NCBI GenBank assembly: GCA_013339895.1
Contig: JABACO010000024.1
Location: 806,001-870,000 of the forward strand
DNA from: Ephydatia muelleri
Lineage: Eukaryota > Porifera > Demospongiae > Spongillida > Spongillidae
DNA: 64,000 bases
Direction of reading: 5' to 3'
Shown: in pieces, positions 34,735 through 46,262 of the stretch
How positions within the stretch are numbered: the stretch's first letter is position 1
How the letters are laid out: each line of letters begins with the position of its first letter
Made by a program: the position numbers and the translations under genes
Notes under the pieces: generated by a model
What the model saw: the letters and a program-made list of their open reading frames with translations, nothing else
Database searches by the model: none
What the model was told of the DNA's origin: nothing

Positions 34735-35761
34735 AACTATTGCCTTCAAATCCTATATACCAACAATGTTCTCGTAGAGAATGTTTTTGTTACTTGTTGA
34801 GAATAGAATCAGAGGCCCCTGAGCTGTTCAATACAATAGAATGCTAAGGAACAGACAGGGTAAAAAGTGACAAAGTCACTGCAAATGACACATAAGCATA
34901 AAGAATGATTAGAAGTTAAGCAAGAATAGGAAAGCTTTACTTCTCACTTCTGGCCTCTGACTGGAGAAAGATAAAGTGTGTGCGTAGGAACTACACACGT
35001 TGTGGTGAATATATAGTGGTTACATGACGTGATGTATACAGTGGTATGTGCGTTTTGCAAGAGCACAATGTATGTATACCTCTAGAGAAACAAACCTGTG
35101 GGAACATGATGGATGTACAGAGGAACAATCCTATGTGGACATGTGCAAAGGACCATGGAGTCTTCATGTAGCACACTGCATGTAGCTATACGTACCTATG
35201 TACAGTCTCAAGTGAGGGATCTATGTCATATGAAGAACCAGTTACATGGAAAGTCAACATGCACAGATAGTTGTCAAAAGGAGTAGTTCTAGAGAGGACA
35301 AAGATAGAGTACAGAAGCTCAGTCTCAAGAGACTAGTGGCCTCTATAAACTTGCACACGAGCAGTTAAATGGAATAGAATGCATGTGCATTTGACAATGT
35401 GTGTGTGTGCCATCATTGTCATGCAGGTTTGTTGTTTGCCACATGTATAGCCAATGTGGCACACTACATTTAGTTACATATACCTACAGTCTCAAGTGAG
35501 GGCTCTATACATGTCATGTATGAAGAATCAGCATTTACATGGGAACTCAACTTGCACAGAGAGTTGTCAAAAGGAATAGTTCTAGAGAGGACTACAGGCA
35601 AATTGAAGTGGGAAAACATAGAGAGTACAGAAGCTATAGATTCAAAGGGTATAAAGAATTCGACCAATGGCCTCTACAAACATACACACGAGCAGTTAAA
35701 TGGAATTTAATGCATGTGCATTTGACAATTTGTGTGTGTGAGTGTGTGCGTGCATGCGCGC

Positions 35762-35792
<31 letters not shown>

Positions 35793-36120
35793 TGCCATCA
35801 TTATCACACAGGTTTATTTTTGCCACATGTATAACTGGTGTGTGCAAGTGTACTGTACGTTAAAGGATGTGTTGTGTATAAGAATACACTGTATGCCATA
35901 CGACGGTGTGCAGGTCCGAGTACGCAACGATCCAAGCGTATATGCACATGTGCATAAGAGTGTCTGAGCCATGCCAGCACGATTGCATGTACATGAGCTG
36001 AAAAATGGTAAATAACAGACCGAAGACATTGCAAGCGCGAGCGTAGCTGAGTGGGCGTGGCGAGAATAACGGCAAATAGCAAAGCTTAATTACATGTTTT
36101 TCCACGAAGGTGATCAAAAA
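34735..36120. repeat. Dispersed repeat family, copy C
   Basis: Starts with the block shared with the right arm of the large hairpin at 6867-6999. It continues with 'GAGAATAGAATCAG' (as at 25098), the AAGGAC/CAATCCTATG sub-repeats, and two direct copies of a 290-300-bp block ('GAGGGCTCTATACATGTCATG', 'AGTTGTCAAAAGGA', 'GCATGTGCATTTGACAA') at about 35210-35445 and 35490-35735. It ends with the 'GTGGGCGTGGC' block shared with copies B and D. Confidence 0.75.
35755..35794. repeat. (CG)n(TG)n tract
   Basis: A GCGCGC run of 20-some bases passing into GTGTGT. An uninterrupted alternating tract of this kind is a strong Z-DNA former. Confidence 0.95.
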
Positions 36121-37099
36121 CGTACGTGTCTTTGCCTTACCACATTTTCAAGAGTTCTGAACCATGGCGCTGTTCACTGTGCTCGGTGTCTCGTATATAT
36201 TACTAGCTGGTACTGTAGAAAAACAGTCATACATGCATTGTGGGCAATAAGATGATTAAAGAACAAAAGAACTCATCAGCATATTCTATGCATGTATCAA
36301 TGAGTATCATCTCGATGTAGTAAAATAAACACAATAATACTCTGAGCTGAAATAAAAGTTCAAAGAACAAGTCATACAAAAACCATGGATGGCAGTATTT
36401 GTATATGACTTGTTCTCAGTCTCTATAGCTTAAATCAGTTGATGATAAGTATATGCATGTATAAACAGATTCATTTATTCGTCACCATCGTGTATCATAT
36501 CATCTCGAAATAGTAAAAAGAAGAGATGAGTAATGGGCTGTATAGGACTGAGAAAGAATAAACAAATTCAAAGAACAAGTAATATATACGCGTACAAATA
36601 GGTGCCACAGATATATAAATGTACATGTATGTTTCATTTCTTTTTTGTGATGTGCAATTTTGCTGACCATCCTTTATATATATGTTTAGGCGTGGTCCTC
36701 TGACACCGGACCCGCATGTATGGACCAAAAACCTGCCAGCTACAGTGGAGGTGGGTTAGATTCGTTCCCAGACCCTCATACACAGCAGCGGATGGATTAC
36801 ATCACCGCTACGTGGTCTGGTGTACTCGTGCTGGACACAGGCTTTGCACTCAGCGCGGAAGTGTGGAATTGTGTCGACAGTGTAAACAATGACATAAGAC
36901 AGGTATTAATTTTGTAGAAGTTTTGTAACAGAGTCTGGATATGTTGGGGCAGGTCACCCTAGCCTTTCGGTAAAAATAGGTGGGTTGGTAGGACCGCATC
37001 CCAACTTGGTTGCAGTATATTAGGTGCTGATTTCCTTGTCGCTCATGGTTGCAATTGTGCACTTCATCACACTACTATGACATTACTGGCTGGTGGCAA
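36121..37099. other. Spacer with a roughly 200-bp tandem duplication
   Basis: The blocks 'TATCATCTCGA.GTAGTAAAA' and 'TTCAAAGAACAAGT' occur at 36295-36385 and again at 36495-36585. A possible splice acceptor (ATGTTTAG) at about 36689 precedes a short open segment (36690-36917) with no recognised motif. Confidence 0.5.
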
Positions 37100-37207
37100 G
37101 TTAGTTCCTGTGTATTGTTAGGGACAATGCGTGTCACCATGTTATCCTGTATAATGCCGTTTGGCCTGTGTAATGCACCCGGTACTTTCAGCGGCTGATG
37201 GATGTAG

Positions 37208-37287
37208 CCTGCAGGCCTGCATTGGTCTTCTTGCCTCGTATAATTAGCCTAATATACGAGGCAAGAAGACCAATGCAGGCCTGCAGG
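37208..37287. repeat. 35-bp perfect inverted duplication inside gypsy RT
   Basis: The RT segment starting CCTGCAGGCCTGCATTGG is followed after 10 bases by its perfect reverse complement. It destroys the RT between NAPGTF and the helix that follows, where the catalytic YxDD should be. It looks like a template-switch event rather than a transposon. Confidence 0.85.
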
Positions 37288-37857
37288 ACTACTTCCATCA
37301 TTATCTCGCACAGTCAAAGAACACCTCACAAGGCTGGAAGAGATACTTAGAGGTTACAAGCAGCTGGAATGAAATTAAAGCCTTAAAATTGCCGACTGCG
37401 AAGGTTAATTAACTGGGCTACATAGTCTCCAGTGGTGGAGTGCACTGAAAGTCGAATGCATTCTCTGCTGGCCCTCCCCGACTACCCAGTAAGAGCTAAG
37501 ACAGTTCCTCGGTCTTGCCTTATATTATCGGCGATTTGTGAAAGGCTTCGCCAGCATCGCTGCCCCCCCCCCCCCCCCCTCCCCTCAATCACCTGCTGGA
37601 AGCCATGGGTGTGGACGAAAGAATGTGAACATGCATTTAGTTCTCTGAAGAAAATGCTGACAACTTCCCCGATTCTAGCATACCCAGATTTTGAAATTGA
37701 ATGTACAGTTGATTGCGATGCGAGTTGGGGATGGTCTGGGTGCGGTGTTGTCGCAATGCATTGGGGGTGGTGAAAATGTGATTTCATATGCAAGCAGATC
37801 ATTAACGAAGCCTGAAAGGAAGTACTGCGCCACCCGGAAAGAAATGCTAGCGTTGGT

Positions 37858-38283
37858 CAGCCCCGGATCCAGGAATTTGTTATGGGGGGGGCGGTTTACC
37901 AGAGGGGCGGCAATGTATGCGAACGGAGGAGGGGGGTGCAGTCCGCTTACGACGGGGGGGGGGGGGGGGGGGGGGGGGGTGCAGTCCGCTTACGACGGGG
38001 GGGGGGGTGCAGTCGGCAAGTCGCATTCTGTACTAGAGCACAAGGAACATCACGGCAAACGGGTCCACTCCGCACCTGCCCTGTCGTGCTCCACCGCTTC
38101 GTTGACATTTGTCCGTACAACTGAGTTATCGGGACTTTTAAGTACGTTATCTATAGATCTTTGTCGTCGGGAAGTGGGGGGGGGGGGGGGGGGGGGGGCG
38201 GCAAAAGCTGCCAGGGGGCGGCATTTCATACGCGATGGGGGGGGGCAGCCGCCCCCCCCAAGGCTATGCTGGATCCGGGGCTG
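37858..38283. mobile_element. hAT-type MITE with G-tracts, inserted in gypsy RNase H
   Basis: Ends CAGCCCCGGATCCAG and its reverse complement. Both sides are flanked by the perfect 8-bp repeat GCGTTGGT (37850-37857, 38284-38291). Inside are three to four long G homopolymers (about 37957-37979, 37997-38007, 38176-38198) and a repeated 'TGCAGTCCGCTTACGACGG'. No coding frame. Removing it with one duplication copy joins the RNase H codons in phase. Confidence 0.95.
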
Positions 38284-38462
38284 GCGTTGGTGTGGGCGGT
38301 TGGTCAATTCCGTCCATATCTTTTGGAAAGACCATTTACATGGCCACAGTGCTGTTCAGTGGCTCTACTCGTTCAAGGAATCAAAAGCACAAGTGGCCAG
38401 ATGGCTGGAATCGCTAGCAGAATACGAATTCACAGTCCAACATCGTCACAGTGAAAGAACGC

Positions 38463-38600
38463 GTCAAATCAATTATTGATTCGCAATTGATTTGACAGTA
38501 AAATCAAGCGCAAATCAAGCGCACTTGATTTTACTGTGAAATCATGCCTTGATTTAACAATTAATTTAAAATCCGTTGTGAAACCAATAATTGATTCGAC
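38463..38600. mobile_element. Short AT-rich inverted-repeat element in gypsy relic
   Basis: Ends GTCAAATCAATTATTGATT and, inverted, GTCGAATCAATTATTGGTT. The interior has 'GCACTTGATTTTACTG' inverted against 'CAGTAAAATCAAGCGC'. It separates the RNase H end from the following DALSR block. The target duplication is unclear (perhaps only GC). Confidence 0.7.
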
Positions 38601-39110
38601 GCTGTGCGTCCCGGGAAGAGGCTTACTATAATGTTGATGCTTTGTCTCGCGTATCGTGCCAGGATGCCCCCCGTCAATGCCAACAGCATACCTCTGGACC
38701 GCACGGATAGCTGGCTGTCACAGCTGATTAAACGGGAGATTTGTGAGTTGCAGTCCAGAGACGAGCGTGAGAGAGTGGGTAGAGCATCCAAAACCCAGCC
38801 TCAGCGTTGTCCACCGAGTGCTTGCCATGTGATTAAGAAGAGCCTCTGGGCCCAGAAGAAGTACCTAGAAGTAATAGATGGAGTGCTGTATCGGCGTTGG
38901 GAAGATGCAGGGGGCGGGGTTTAAATAAATGTTTCCAGTTAATTATTCCACCCAGTTTGGTACCAACTGTACTTGCTGAGCTTCACGACTCTCCTGCGGC
39001 AGGCCACTTAGGAGTGGGCAAGGTACTGGAAATGGTTAGGCGTAGATTTTACTGGGTTGGGCAGCGTAATCCGGCAGTTAAACCGTTAACTTCCATGCAG
39101 CCATCAACGC

Positions 39111-40800
39111 GATGATATTATTGGGGACCAAAAGATCAAGATTTGAGGAGCATATGCATATTGGCATCATAAAGAAGCTTCATTCAAGCTGGCCACTTGA
39201 GAATTTACTTGATATGGTATGTGCCCAGCAATACTACACATGACATAAATTTTCGTCAGGAGTTACTAAAGGTATATGAGATAGACTTCTGCCTCATGGG
39301 TCTTGGTAGTGACGTAAAAAGGCAGCTTTCTTTGCTTCTATCCAGTGTGAACAAGACATGGTATGGCCGGAGGTTAGTTACCATAGATATGATGTTGCAT
39401 CATACTTTAAGGTATTTTCCCACAGCTGTGTTGATGCGAACCTTTACATTTTTGCGGCAAGAAGCAAAAAACAATTATGCTACAGCCACATGCGCAGCGT
39501 GCAAACTTGCATACATCTATGAATACTGAACGTAATGAAATTACATTGTAATCTAATCCGTTTGGAATGTGATGCTGAGGAATGTGGTGCTAACTTCCAA
39601 GCGGTACGAAACGGCTAATTGACCAAGGGAAACAATGTTCTCGTACGTTGGAATCAACCAAGAATTTTTTTTTACATGCGTCACCTGTTTATAATTTTAT
39701 TTGTAGACTACCCGGGAACTTGTGATACTGTATTCATACAATTCACTCCACCAGTTAGGTGAGACTGAACTTTACATTAGTATAATTGCATTTGTGCCTG
39801 CATGATCAGTATTACGAATTAATTGCTTGGAATTGAGTTTTATGCGTCAGATCCAGCACTCATTGCATTTGGTTTCGGCTTCCTAGTCTATATGTGCTGC
39901 TCCGAGTCATTGTGTCTGGGTTTGACCTGAGCATGCATGATATATGGAATCGCACTCTCTGCAGCAAAGAATTCCATTTCCCCTATCCAAAAGATGCCAC
40001 CGCATGTGGACAACTCACTGGGGTTATTAACCACTTCATGCCACACTTTACAATGGTGGAAGACAAATGGAGCGCTGGTCTATGTGTATTATGGTCAGGG
40101 CACATTCCACATGCTGCAATTCTTCCACCATCGATCAATTGCATTCCGGCTGGAGTCGAATATGTCAAGTACCCTAGCCTCATCTGACAAAAACAACTGA
40201 AATAAAGCAGGGCTGCCAATAGCCAGCTAGCCTGTCGGGCCAGGGGCTTGGCCTGACCTGGACCCCACGCCCACTCAACACATATACAATAATACGACCT
40301 GTCTATCATTTTGGTGACATTTGCCCTGCAAGGCATGTTGAAGGAACCTCTTGAGATGCATGCATATTTCTTTAGTTGGTCCTTGTGGTGCCGTTCAATG
40401 TGCCTAGAAAGAGTGGAGTGCACTATGCCTGACATTCAGGGAGTTGCTACATTCAATAGTAAAATATCAGCTCAGAAATGTCTAGATATGTTATCCAGGC
40501 AACATATACTGGTAATGAATATGACTTAGACTAACTGATATATCAATCAGCATGACATGTGTAAGTTGTACATGACATGACACCAATTACAATTATTACA
40601 CTTTTTCAGTATGTAATGGCTCATGATCTTTTTCAAGACATATGGATACATGTACAAACATGAAGAACAAAAATTAAGTTCTGACAAGAACAGCCCTATG
40701 CATCATACAGTATACTACATTGAAAACAGTTGACCTCTATGCTGTACTAATTACAGATTCTATGTACAAATTGAAGCCTGAAATGCATAATCTGTTCATT
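39111..40800. other. Spacer with unassigned short frames
   Basis: Plus frames at 39197-39529 and 39894-40200 and a minus frame at 39983-40435 (with a RHIERHHKDQLKK segment) have no motif I can place. The two overlapping plus frames around 39894-40200 may be a single frameshifted relic. None is supported well enough to call. Confidence 0.5.
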
Positions 40801-41114
40801 CTATGAGCACAATGTACCTTGAAGCTCATCTGCCAAATTGTGAAGGTCAGCATCTTGAAGTACTTGAACAAGAGTATCCCAACTTATTGGCTTAAGACCA
40901 TCTCCTCGAATCCATATCTTGAATATTTCAGTAGTGATGCGCTCTGGATTATAATGGTGTTTAATCTCCAGTGAGTCAATTTTATTAGCATTTTCATCAT
41001 CAAGAAGCCATATACCAATATCGTGATACTTGAAACTGCATTTATTAATGAGATGAATATGTCTTCCTTTGGAAGGAAATTTCTGTAGAAGCTTCAGAGA
41101 AGGCTGATCAGTTC
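40801..41114 (-). CDS. Death-like domain exon of the Roc gene
   Basis: This exon is not an ATG-started frame. It starts after CTTCCTTCCTCCCCAG, takes two bases to complete a Gly codon split by the 110-bp intron (41224-41115), and ends at TAG 40803-40801. It encodes about 104 residues including IGIWLLDDENANKIDSLE, ERITTEIFKIWIRG and ISWDTLVQVLQDADLHNLAD. The L-L-x-D, W-x-x-x-x-G, W-x-x-L-x-x-x-L pattern is that of death domains, which form homotypic signalling contacts. Confidence 0.8.
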
Positions 41115-43284
41115 CTGGGGAGGAAGGAAGTGGAATTGGAAAACGAGAGGTTGAGCAATAATGAGAGTCTCAAAGAAAATGTAATTAAACATTAATAAAT
41201 AGAGCATTTTAATAGCAAACGTACCATGAATTGTGACTTGCTTGGGCTGCTTTTGTGTGGATTCTTCTTTAAGCCAGACAATGTGCTGGTCTGTCAGATC
41301 CATATCTCTTGAACAATGAATGCATGCTGCTTTATTAGTATCTTCCTTATATGGTACAGCTGCATGTCTACATAACTTATTGGAGCAGATAAAACCATCA
41401 TTTACATCCTTCAAACCATTGTAAATCAGTATCTTAGCGCATCTCCCTAAACCCTCATAAATTAGCTGTCTAATTTTAGGACATACTTTGGTGCAGTCAC
41501 CAGTTTCAAGATGCACTTCAATGTATGATATTGAATCAATGATGCTGAATTTTGCAGGAAAATCTCTGTGCTTAAAACGAACACAATCTTTGTAAAGACA
41601 ATCTGGGATCTGATTGTCCTTTTCCACAATACAACATTTGTGCTGTAAGAATGCTACCAAAGAACTGAATAACCCATATGGTACACATCCCTTAGGAAAA
41701 CAGATTAGGAGCGGTTCAACCAATTCCTTTTCATCACACACCCACTTATCAAGCCTAGGATTTAAAAGAGCTGGCATAAGATAGTTGTCACCATTGCTAC
41801 TGTCATTGCCCAAGCGGACCATGATGAAAGATGACACATCAGTGCGATGAAATGCTTAATTGTAAAAGCATGACCAATAAAATGCTTTTCAAAATGCTTG
41901 TGTGCAAGAAATTCATGGCTGACAATTGCATGGTTTTGAAATTTGGTGCGCCAAATGCCTTTAATACCTTTATCATCTAATGCAGCAAGCTTATGTTTAC
42001 ATTCAACTAGATCTGTAATGATCTTCAGGATGACCTGTGGATCCGAGATCACTATATCTCTAAGCTCTGGTACTTTATGGTACCACAGAAAGAGATTATA
42101 TTTGACCATGTGCTTCAATGCTGCTTCAAAACCTAGCTCATCCATACCTAACTTCTGCGCTAGCTGAAGACATCTATTGTGGGTCAAAACACCCTGCACA
42201 GCAGACCTAGTTATCTGCATCTCCAAAACAAACCACTTCATGGGAAGAAGAGGAGAGGAAGCATCTTTACTGCAGTGACTCACAATTGCTTGTCTAAGAT
42301 TATTTGCAATGCCTTGATCTTTCGAATCTGGTTCAATCCCATTAACATCCCAAATTACCTCACTCTCATTTTTTTCCACGAGGCATTCTGGTGGTACGAT
42401 TTGTCTAATTATAATATCCTTGTCTTTCTTCTTCTCCAAACATTCATTCTCCTTATCTCTGTGTGTGCCCACTACAAACACTTGAGGGTGGACATCTCCA
42501 GTGTATGTGGCCCTCACACACTGATGTAGAACTTGCTTGTGTGAGGATGGGGACTGGTATGGTTTCCCCAAGGGCTTGCAGTCCTGCCCATAGAAATAGA
42601 TCATAGGATGGTGGTCTAAGGGTTCTGAGAGATTTACGGCATAAAGGATTGCAGACAAATCTTGAACAAAAGCAGGTAGGAGCTCAAGAAACTGAGGTTG
42701 ACCACCACTATCTATGAAGTGAATCAATTTCACATTCAGTTCTTTCCAATCTGATAGTTTGCTTTTAAACACCTCAATAATAAGACTATCTATCTCCTGA
42801 ATGGCTGGGTCGAGGGCAAGCTCATTCCCTGAGGCTATTGTATTTACATACAAATTGTTTGGGGGAGACATTGTGGGCACATGACGGTTATGAGATTCTG
42901 TGTTGTCAAGCGCAGATACATTTATTGCTACTCGTGGCATTGTTGAAGCTGGAGGAGGTGTGGCAGGATGTGAAGAGTCCGCCTGGTAGGCACTTGCAAT
43001 GACTTTCATTAGTTTGGTTTCATCCAACACCTCCCAAATTCCTGTATCACCCTCAACGACACTAGCTAGTATGGAGCTGACTGAGCCCACCAAAGCCTGG
43101 ATGGGGTTATCAGCCAGTCCTGTGCTGACTCGACCAATTGGTCCATCTATATTCTGGGGTATCTGTAGCAGGAGCCTCTTCAGGCATGTCTTCCCTACAC
43201 CTGCTATTCCAAGCACTAGGCATTTGATAATAGACAGTTTCACGGAGCCAAACTTCATAGCTTCTTCGTACAACTGCTTTGCCA
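40801..43284 (-). CDS. Roc-like GTPase with COR-like region and C-terminal death-like domain (one frameshift)
   Basis: The main exon begins at 43284 after a good acceptor (TTTTCCTCACAG), so one or more 5' exons are missing from what I can define. The G-domain has CLVLGIAGVGKTCLK (P-loop), FIDSGGQPQFLELLP (switch II, DxGGQ) and FVVGTHRDKEN (NKxD-like). This is the Roc pattern, with a long Pro/Ser insertion between the first two. The COR-like region follows, with MKWFVLEMQITR and EAALKHMVKYNLFLWY. Near 41830 the frame shifts by one base and continues (SSFIMVRLGN) to a Cys-rich segment (CSNKLC...CIHCSRD) and donor GTACGT at 41224. The last exon encodes the death-like domain. Roc proteins are signalling switches. 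Either a pseudogene or a sequencing error explains the shift. Confidence 0.8.
41115..41224 (-). other. 110-bp intron of the Roc/death gene
   Basis: Donor ATG/GTACGT and acceptor CTCCCCAG/GAAC with a pyrimidine tract. Splicing keeps the frame open. Confidence 0.8.
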
Positions 43285-43877
43285 CTGTGAGGAAAATTAA
43301 ATGGTCAATTTGTGTGACAGCATTGCAATATGTAAAATGACAAATTGCTTGCAAGTTGCGCCATATTTATATGCATCAATCACGGCCCTGATAATCAATC
43401 AAGCTTACCGATATGCATGGATTGTCACAGAGACATGTAATTAGGATAGTTACCACTAGACACAAATATTTAAATCTTACCGTATTTAAAATCGCGTATG
43501 AATGCTTATAAAGTAAATGTAAGTCAATCATTTTAAAGTGGAATAGATATGATGATGACAAGATCAATTTCTTTATTTGCTCCAATTTGCAAGTACTTGT
43601 ACACATTTTCCTTCTGAAATGTGATCGAGCAGAAGCTTTTAAGCTACCTAGTATTACTTTTACTAGCATTGCTTAGACAACTTATGATGAAGCTAGCTTT
43701 TGTTGTTGCTACAATCACCACATAGATCAATCATATAAGCCAAAAGAATGTTTGATTCAATGCTACATGTATGCTCATTTGAACCAAAAATGATGCTTAA
43801 TGATGTGACACATATATTCTAACGCTTTTTTTTAATGAAACAACATGTGGATAGAAATCTAAATCATTGATTTATAT

Positions 43878-43878
<1 letters not shown>
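43285..43878. other. Upstream region of the Roc gene, no exon recognised
   Basis: A short minus frame at 43376-43669 has no known motif. The promoter and first exons of the Roc gene should lie here or beyond the LINE at 43.9-46.3 kb. Confidence 0.5.

Positions 43879-43924
<46 letters not shown>
43879..43924. repeat. (TAA)n microsatellite, LINE 3' tail
   Basis: Pure TAA repeat, read as TTA on the LINE strand, 75 bases after the end of the RT frame. Confidence 0.9.
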
Positions 43925-43925
<1 letters not shown>

Positions 43926-43998
43926 TTTCTCAATGCATTGTACAGATAATGCACTGAAGAGGCAAGTAATGGCATGTGTAAATGCACTTATATACTTC

Positions 43999-45549
43999 CT
44001 ATTTAAATGGATACAGTTTACAAAAGGGAGATAGATCTACAGTTTTGAGGCGACACATGAAGGTGATGATATTCTTTGCAGATACAACATGTTGTGGTAA
44101 AGAATTCCAAATAGGAACAACCCGAGATGAAAAAAAGTATAGCTGAAAATCATGACGAGGTATGGTGACCGACTGGAGCCTGTATGAATTCCCACGAGTG
44201 GAATGAACGTTTGAAATGACTGTAAACATCTCAGCTGCATCAATATCCAAAAGCTTATTCACAATTTTGTAACACATTGTAAGGTCAAAATAGATACGAC
44301 GATATTCTAATGATGACAAATTAAGATTTGCTAACCTGGATGCATAATCCATGCGAGGAAGCCTTGCACGTTTATAAATTTCTCGTGTGAAGTAACGCTG
44401 TACTCCTTCTATATGTTCAATATCTTTAAACAGCCAAGGATTCCAGACTGGAGTGTTGAATTCTAAAAGTGGCCTAACGTAGGTTTTAAATACACGTAAT
44501 AGAATGCTGACATCACTAGTATGGAAACCTTTTAGAAGTAGAGAACATCTAGAATACGCTTTGGCCGTAATGGATGAGCAATGAATTCCAGGTTTAAAAT
44601 CTGATGAAACATAAACACCAAGATCACGAATATAAGATACTTGCTCTAAGGTTATCCCACATAATGAGTATGATGTATCAGATATTTGCTTTCCAAAGGA
44701 GATGACATTGCATTTTTGAAAGGCAATGCTAAGTTGCCAATTAGATGCCCAATCACAAAATGCAGATAATGAACTTACAAATGGAGATGTATCCCCAGTA
44801 GAATGATGAAAATAAATTTTAGTATCATCAGCGAAGATTTTAGCTTTAACAGGTGATGACAAACAATCTGGAAGGTCGTTAATATATATGAGAAAAAGAA
44901 GTGGACCTAAGACAGAACCCTGAGGAACGCCACTAATGACAGGTAGTGGGGTCGACAAATTTGAACCTATGTAGACATGTTGATATCGATTACCAAGAAA
45001 CGACTTTATCCAAGCAAGCAGATGAGAATGGAAACCGTAAGATTCTAACTTTAGTAGAAGCTTTTGATGCGAGACGGAATCAAATGCCTTAGCAAAATCT
45101 ATATAAACTGCATCAACCTGCATCTTAGCATCAGATAGCAATGACATTTCATTTAGTGTTACTAAAAGTTGAGTACAAGTAGACCTTTTGGGTAGAAAAC
45201 CATGCTGATCTTTTGATAACAGACCATTTACCCTGAGGAAATGAACCATTGATTCAGAAATAATAGATTCCATCACTTTACAACATATGCTGGTCATAGA
45301 AACAGGGCGATAGTTACTAGGAAGTTGACGAGCACCCTTTTTAAATATTGGACACACATAACCGACTTTCCAAACAGCAGGTAAGATACTGCTTTCCATA
45401 GACATAGTAAACAGACAACTTAGAGGGAATGCTATTGCGGGAGCAATAGACTTCAGAAAAAATGCCGGAAAACCATCAGGAGTTTTAGAGCATTTGTTTG
45501 GTAGGTTCCTAAGAGATCTCAACACTTTGTCATAAGTAAAACTAATCAT
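43999..45549 (-). pseudogene. Reverse transcriptase of the CR1-like element
   Basis: A 516-residue open frame. It has KTPDGFPAFFLK, SNYRPVSMTSICCKVMES, an AVYIDFAKAFDSVSH motif A, SGVPQGSVLGPLLFLIYIND, and the catalytic FADDTKIY (near 44825). These are followed by VRPLLEFNTPVWNPW and a C-terminal RGNSYRLQ...SLPQHVV region typical of the family. The frame is unbroken but the ATG at its start is not the natural start, since sequence homologous to the linker continues upstream in another phase. It belongs to an incomplete element, hence pseudogene. Confidence 0.9.
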
Positions 45550-46262
45550 ATTTAGAGACTTTGTACTTTGTATACGAAGAGGGGTTTGCCATTGTCTTTA
45601 GTAAAAACAGAAACAAAGTATTTATTGAGAAGTTCACATTTGTCACAATCTTCAATAGCCAAAGTACCATCATCACTCAATAGTGGAGGTATACCCACAC
45701 TATTATTAAGTTTGGAGTTAGCATAGGCATAAAATCTAGATATGTTTTAGCAATATCAAGCTCCCTTAAAGAGTAATAAGACTTGACTGCATCATCGTAT
45801 TGTTTAGCATACTGTCGATATATCAGCTTACTCTTGGGGTACCAGTATTTTTTCTTTAGAAGTAAGGAACGAATGTGCTTTGGAACAGAAGATTTCCTAG
45901 GATGAATACGAGAAAGGGGTACAAATTGAGAGACTGAATACTCCAAAACTTGTGATATTTTAGTCCAGAATTCATCTGCATTTAGACTGGTATTGTAAAG
46001 TAATAACCAATCAACACCTGATAGATACGATATAAGTGAAGGGTAGTCAGCATGTCTAAAGTCTCGAAAACAAGGACTAGGGTTGGGTTTAGGTATACCA
46101 GGACAAAGGATTGAGAAGTCCACTGCGCTATGATCACAGGTACTGGAGAAAGGCTCAACAACTGCTAAGTCATGGATTAAACATGGGTTCGAAGCAAAGA
46201 CAAGGTCAATACAATTTGGGCCATGTGTAGGACAATCAACAACTTGTGTAAGACCATTCTAC
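45550..46262 (-). pseudogene. Endonuclease end and linker of the CR1-like element
   Basis: The frame 45677-46123 plus its upstream extension to 46262 shows the endonuclease C-terminal blocks. It is out of phase with the RT, and a small ILSDD/LLSDDGTLAIED stretch near 45650 is in yet another phase. At least two indels. Confidence 0.8.

Larger units (their letters stand above)
37100..39110 (+). mobile_element. Ty3/gypsy-type retrotransposon pol relic
   Basis: Pieces in order are: RT with PFGLCNAPGTF (about 37160), the LGYIVSSGG and post-RT linker, and an RNase H start with ECTVDCDASWGWSGCGVV and VISYASRSLTKPERKY. The RNase H end follows (LYSFKESKAQVARWLESLAE), then 'YYNVDALSRV', and an integrase zinc block LHDSPAAGHLGVGKVLEMVRRRFYW. 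Stops and shifts are many. LTRs, gag and the integrase catalytic core are not seen. Three later rearrangements lie inside it. Confidence 0.85.
43879..46262 (-). mobile_element. CR1-like non-LTR retrotransposon, 5'-truncated
   Basis: On the minus strand: the end of an AP-endonuclease domain (HGPNCIDLVFASNPCL, DHSAVDFSIL), a linker, a complete reverse transcriptase, a C-terminal region, a short 3' UTR and a (TTA)n tail at 43924-43879. The 5' part of the endonuclease and ORF1 are missing, and homology stops abruptly near 46262. This is the usual result of incomplete target-primed reverse transcription. The microsatellite tail and FADD-box type RT suit the CR1/Jockey group. Two small frameshifts lie between endonuclease and RT. 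Confidence 0.9.

Noticed and set aside
37691..38479. 262-residue plus frame as one protein
   Set aside because: It joins gypsy RNase H to a G-rich MITE and back, with the middle part not coding.
43376..43669. 97-residue minus frame upstream of the Roc gene as its first exon
   Set aside because: No donor in a fitting phase was found and it has no recognisable motif.
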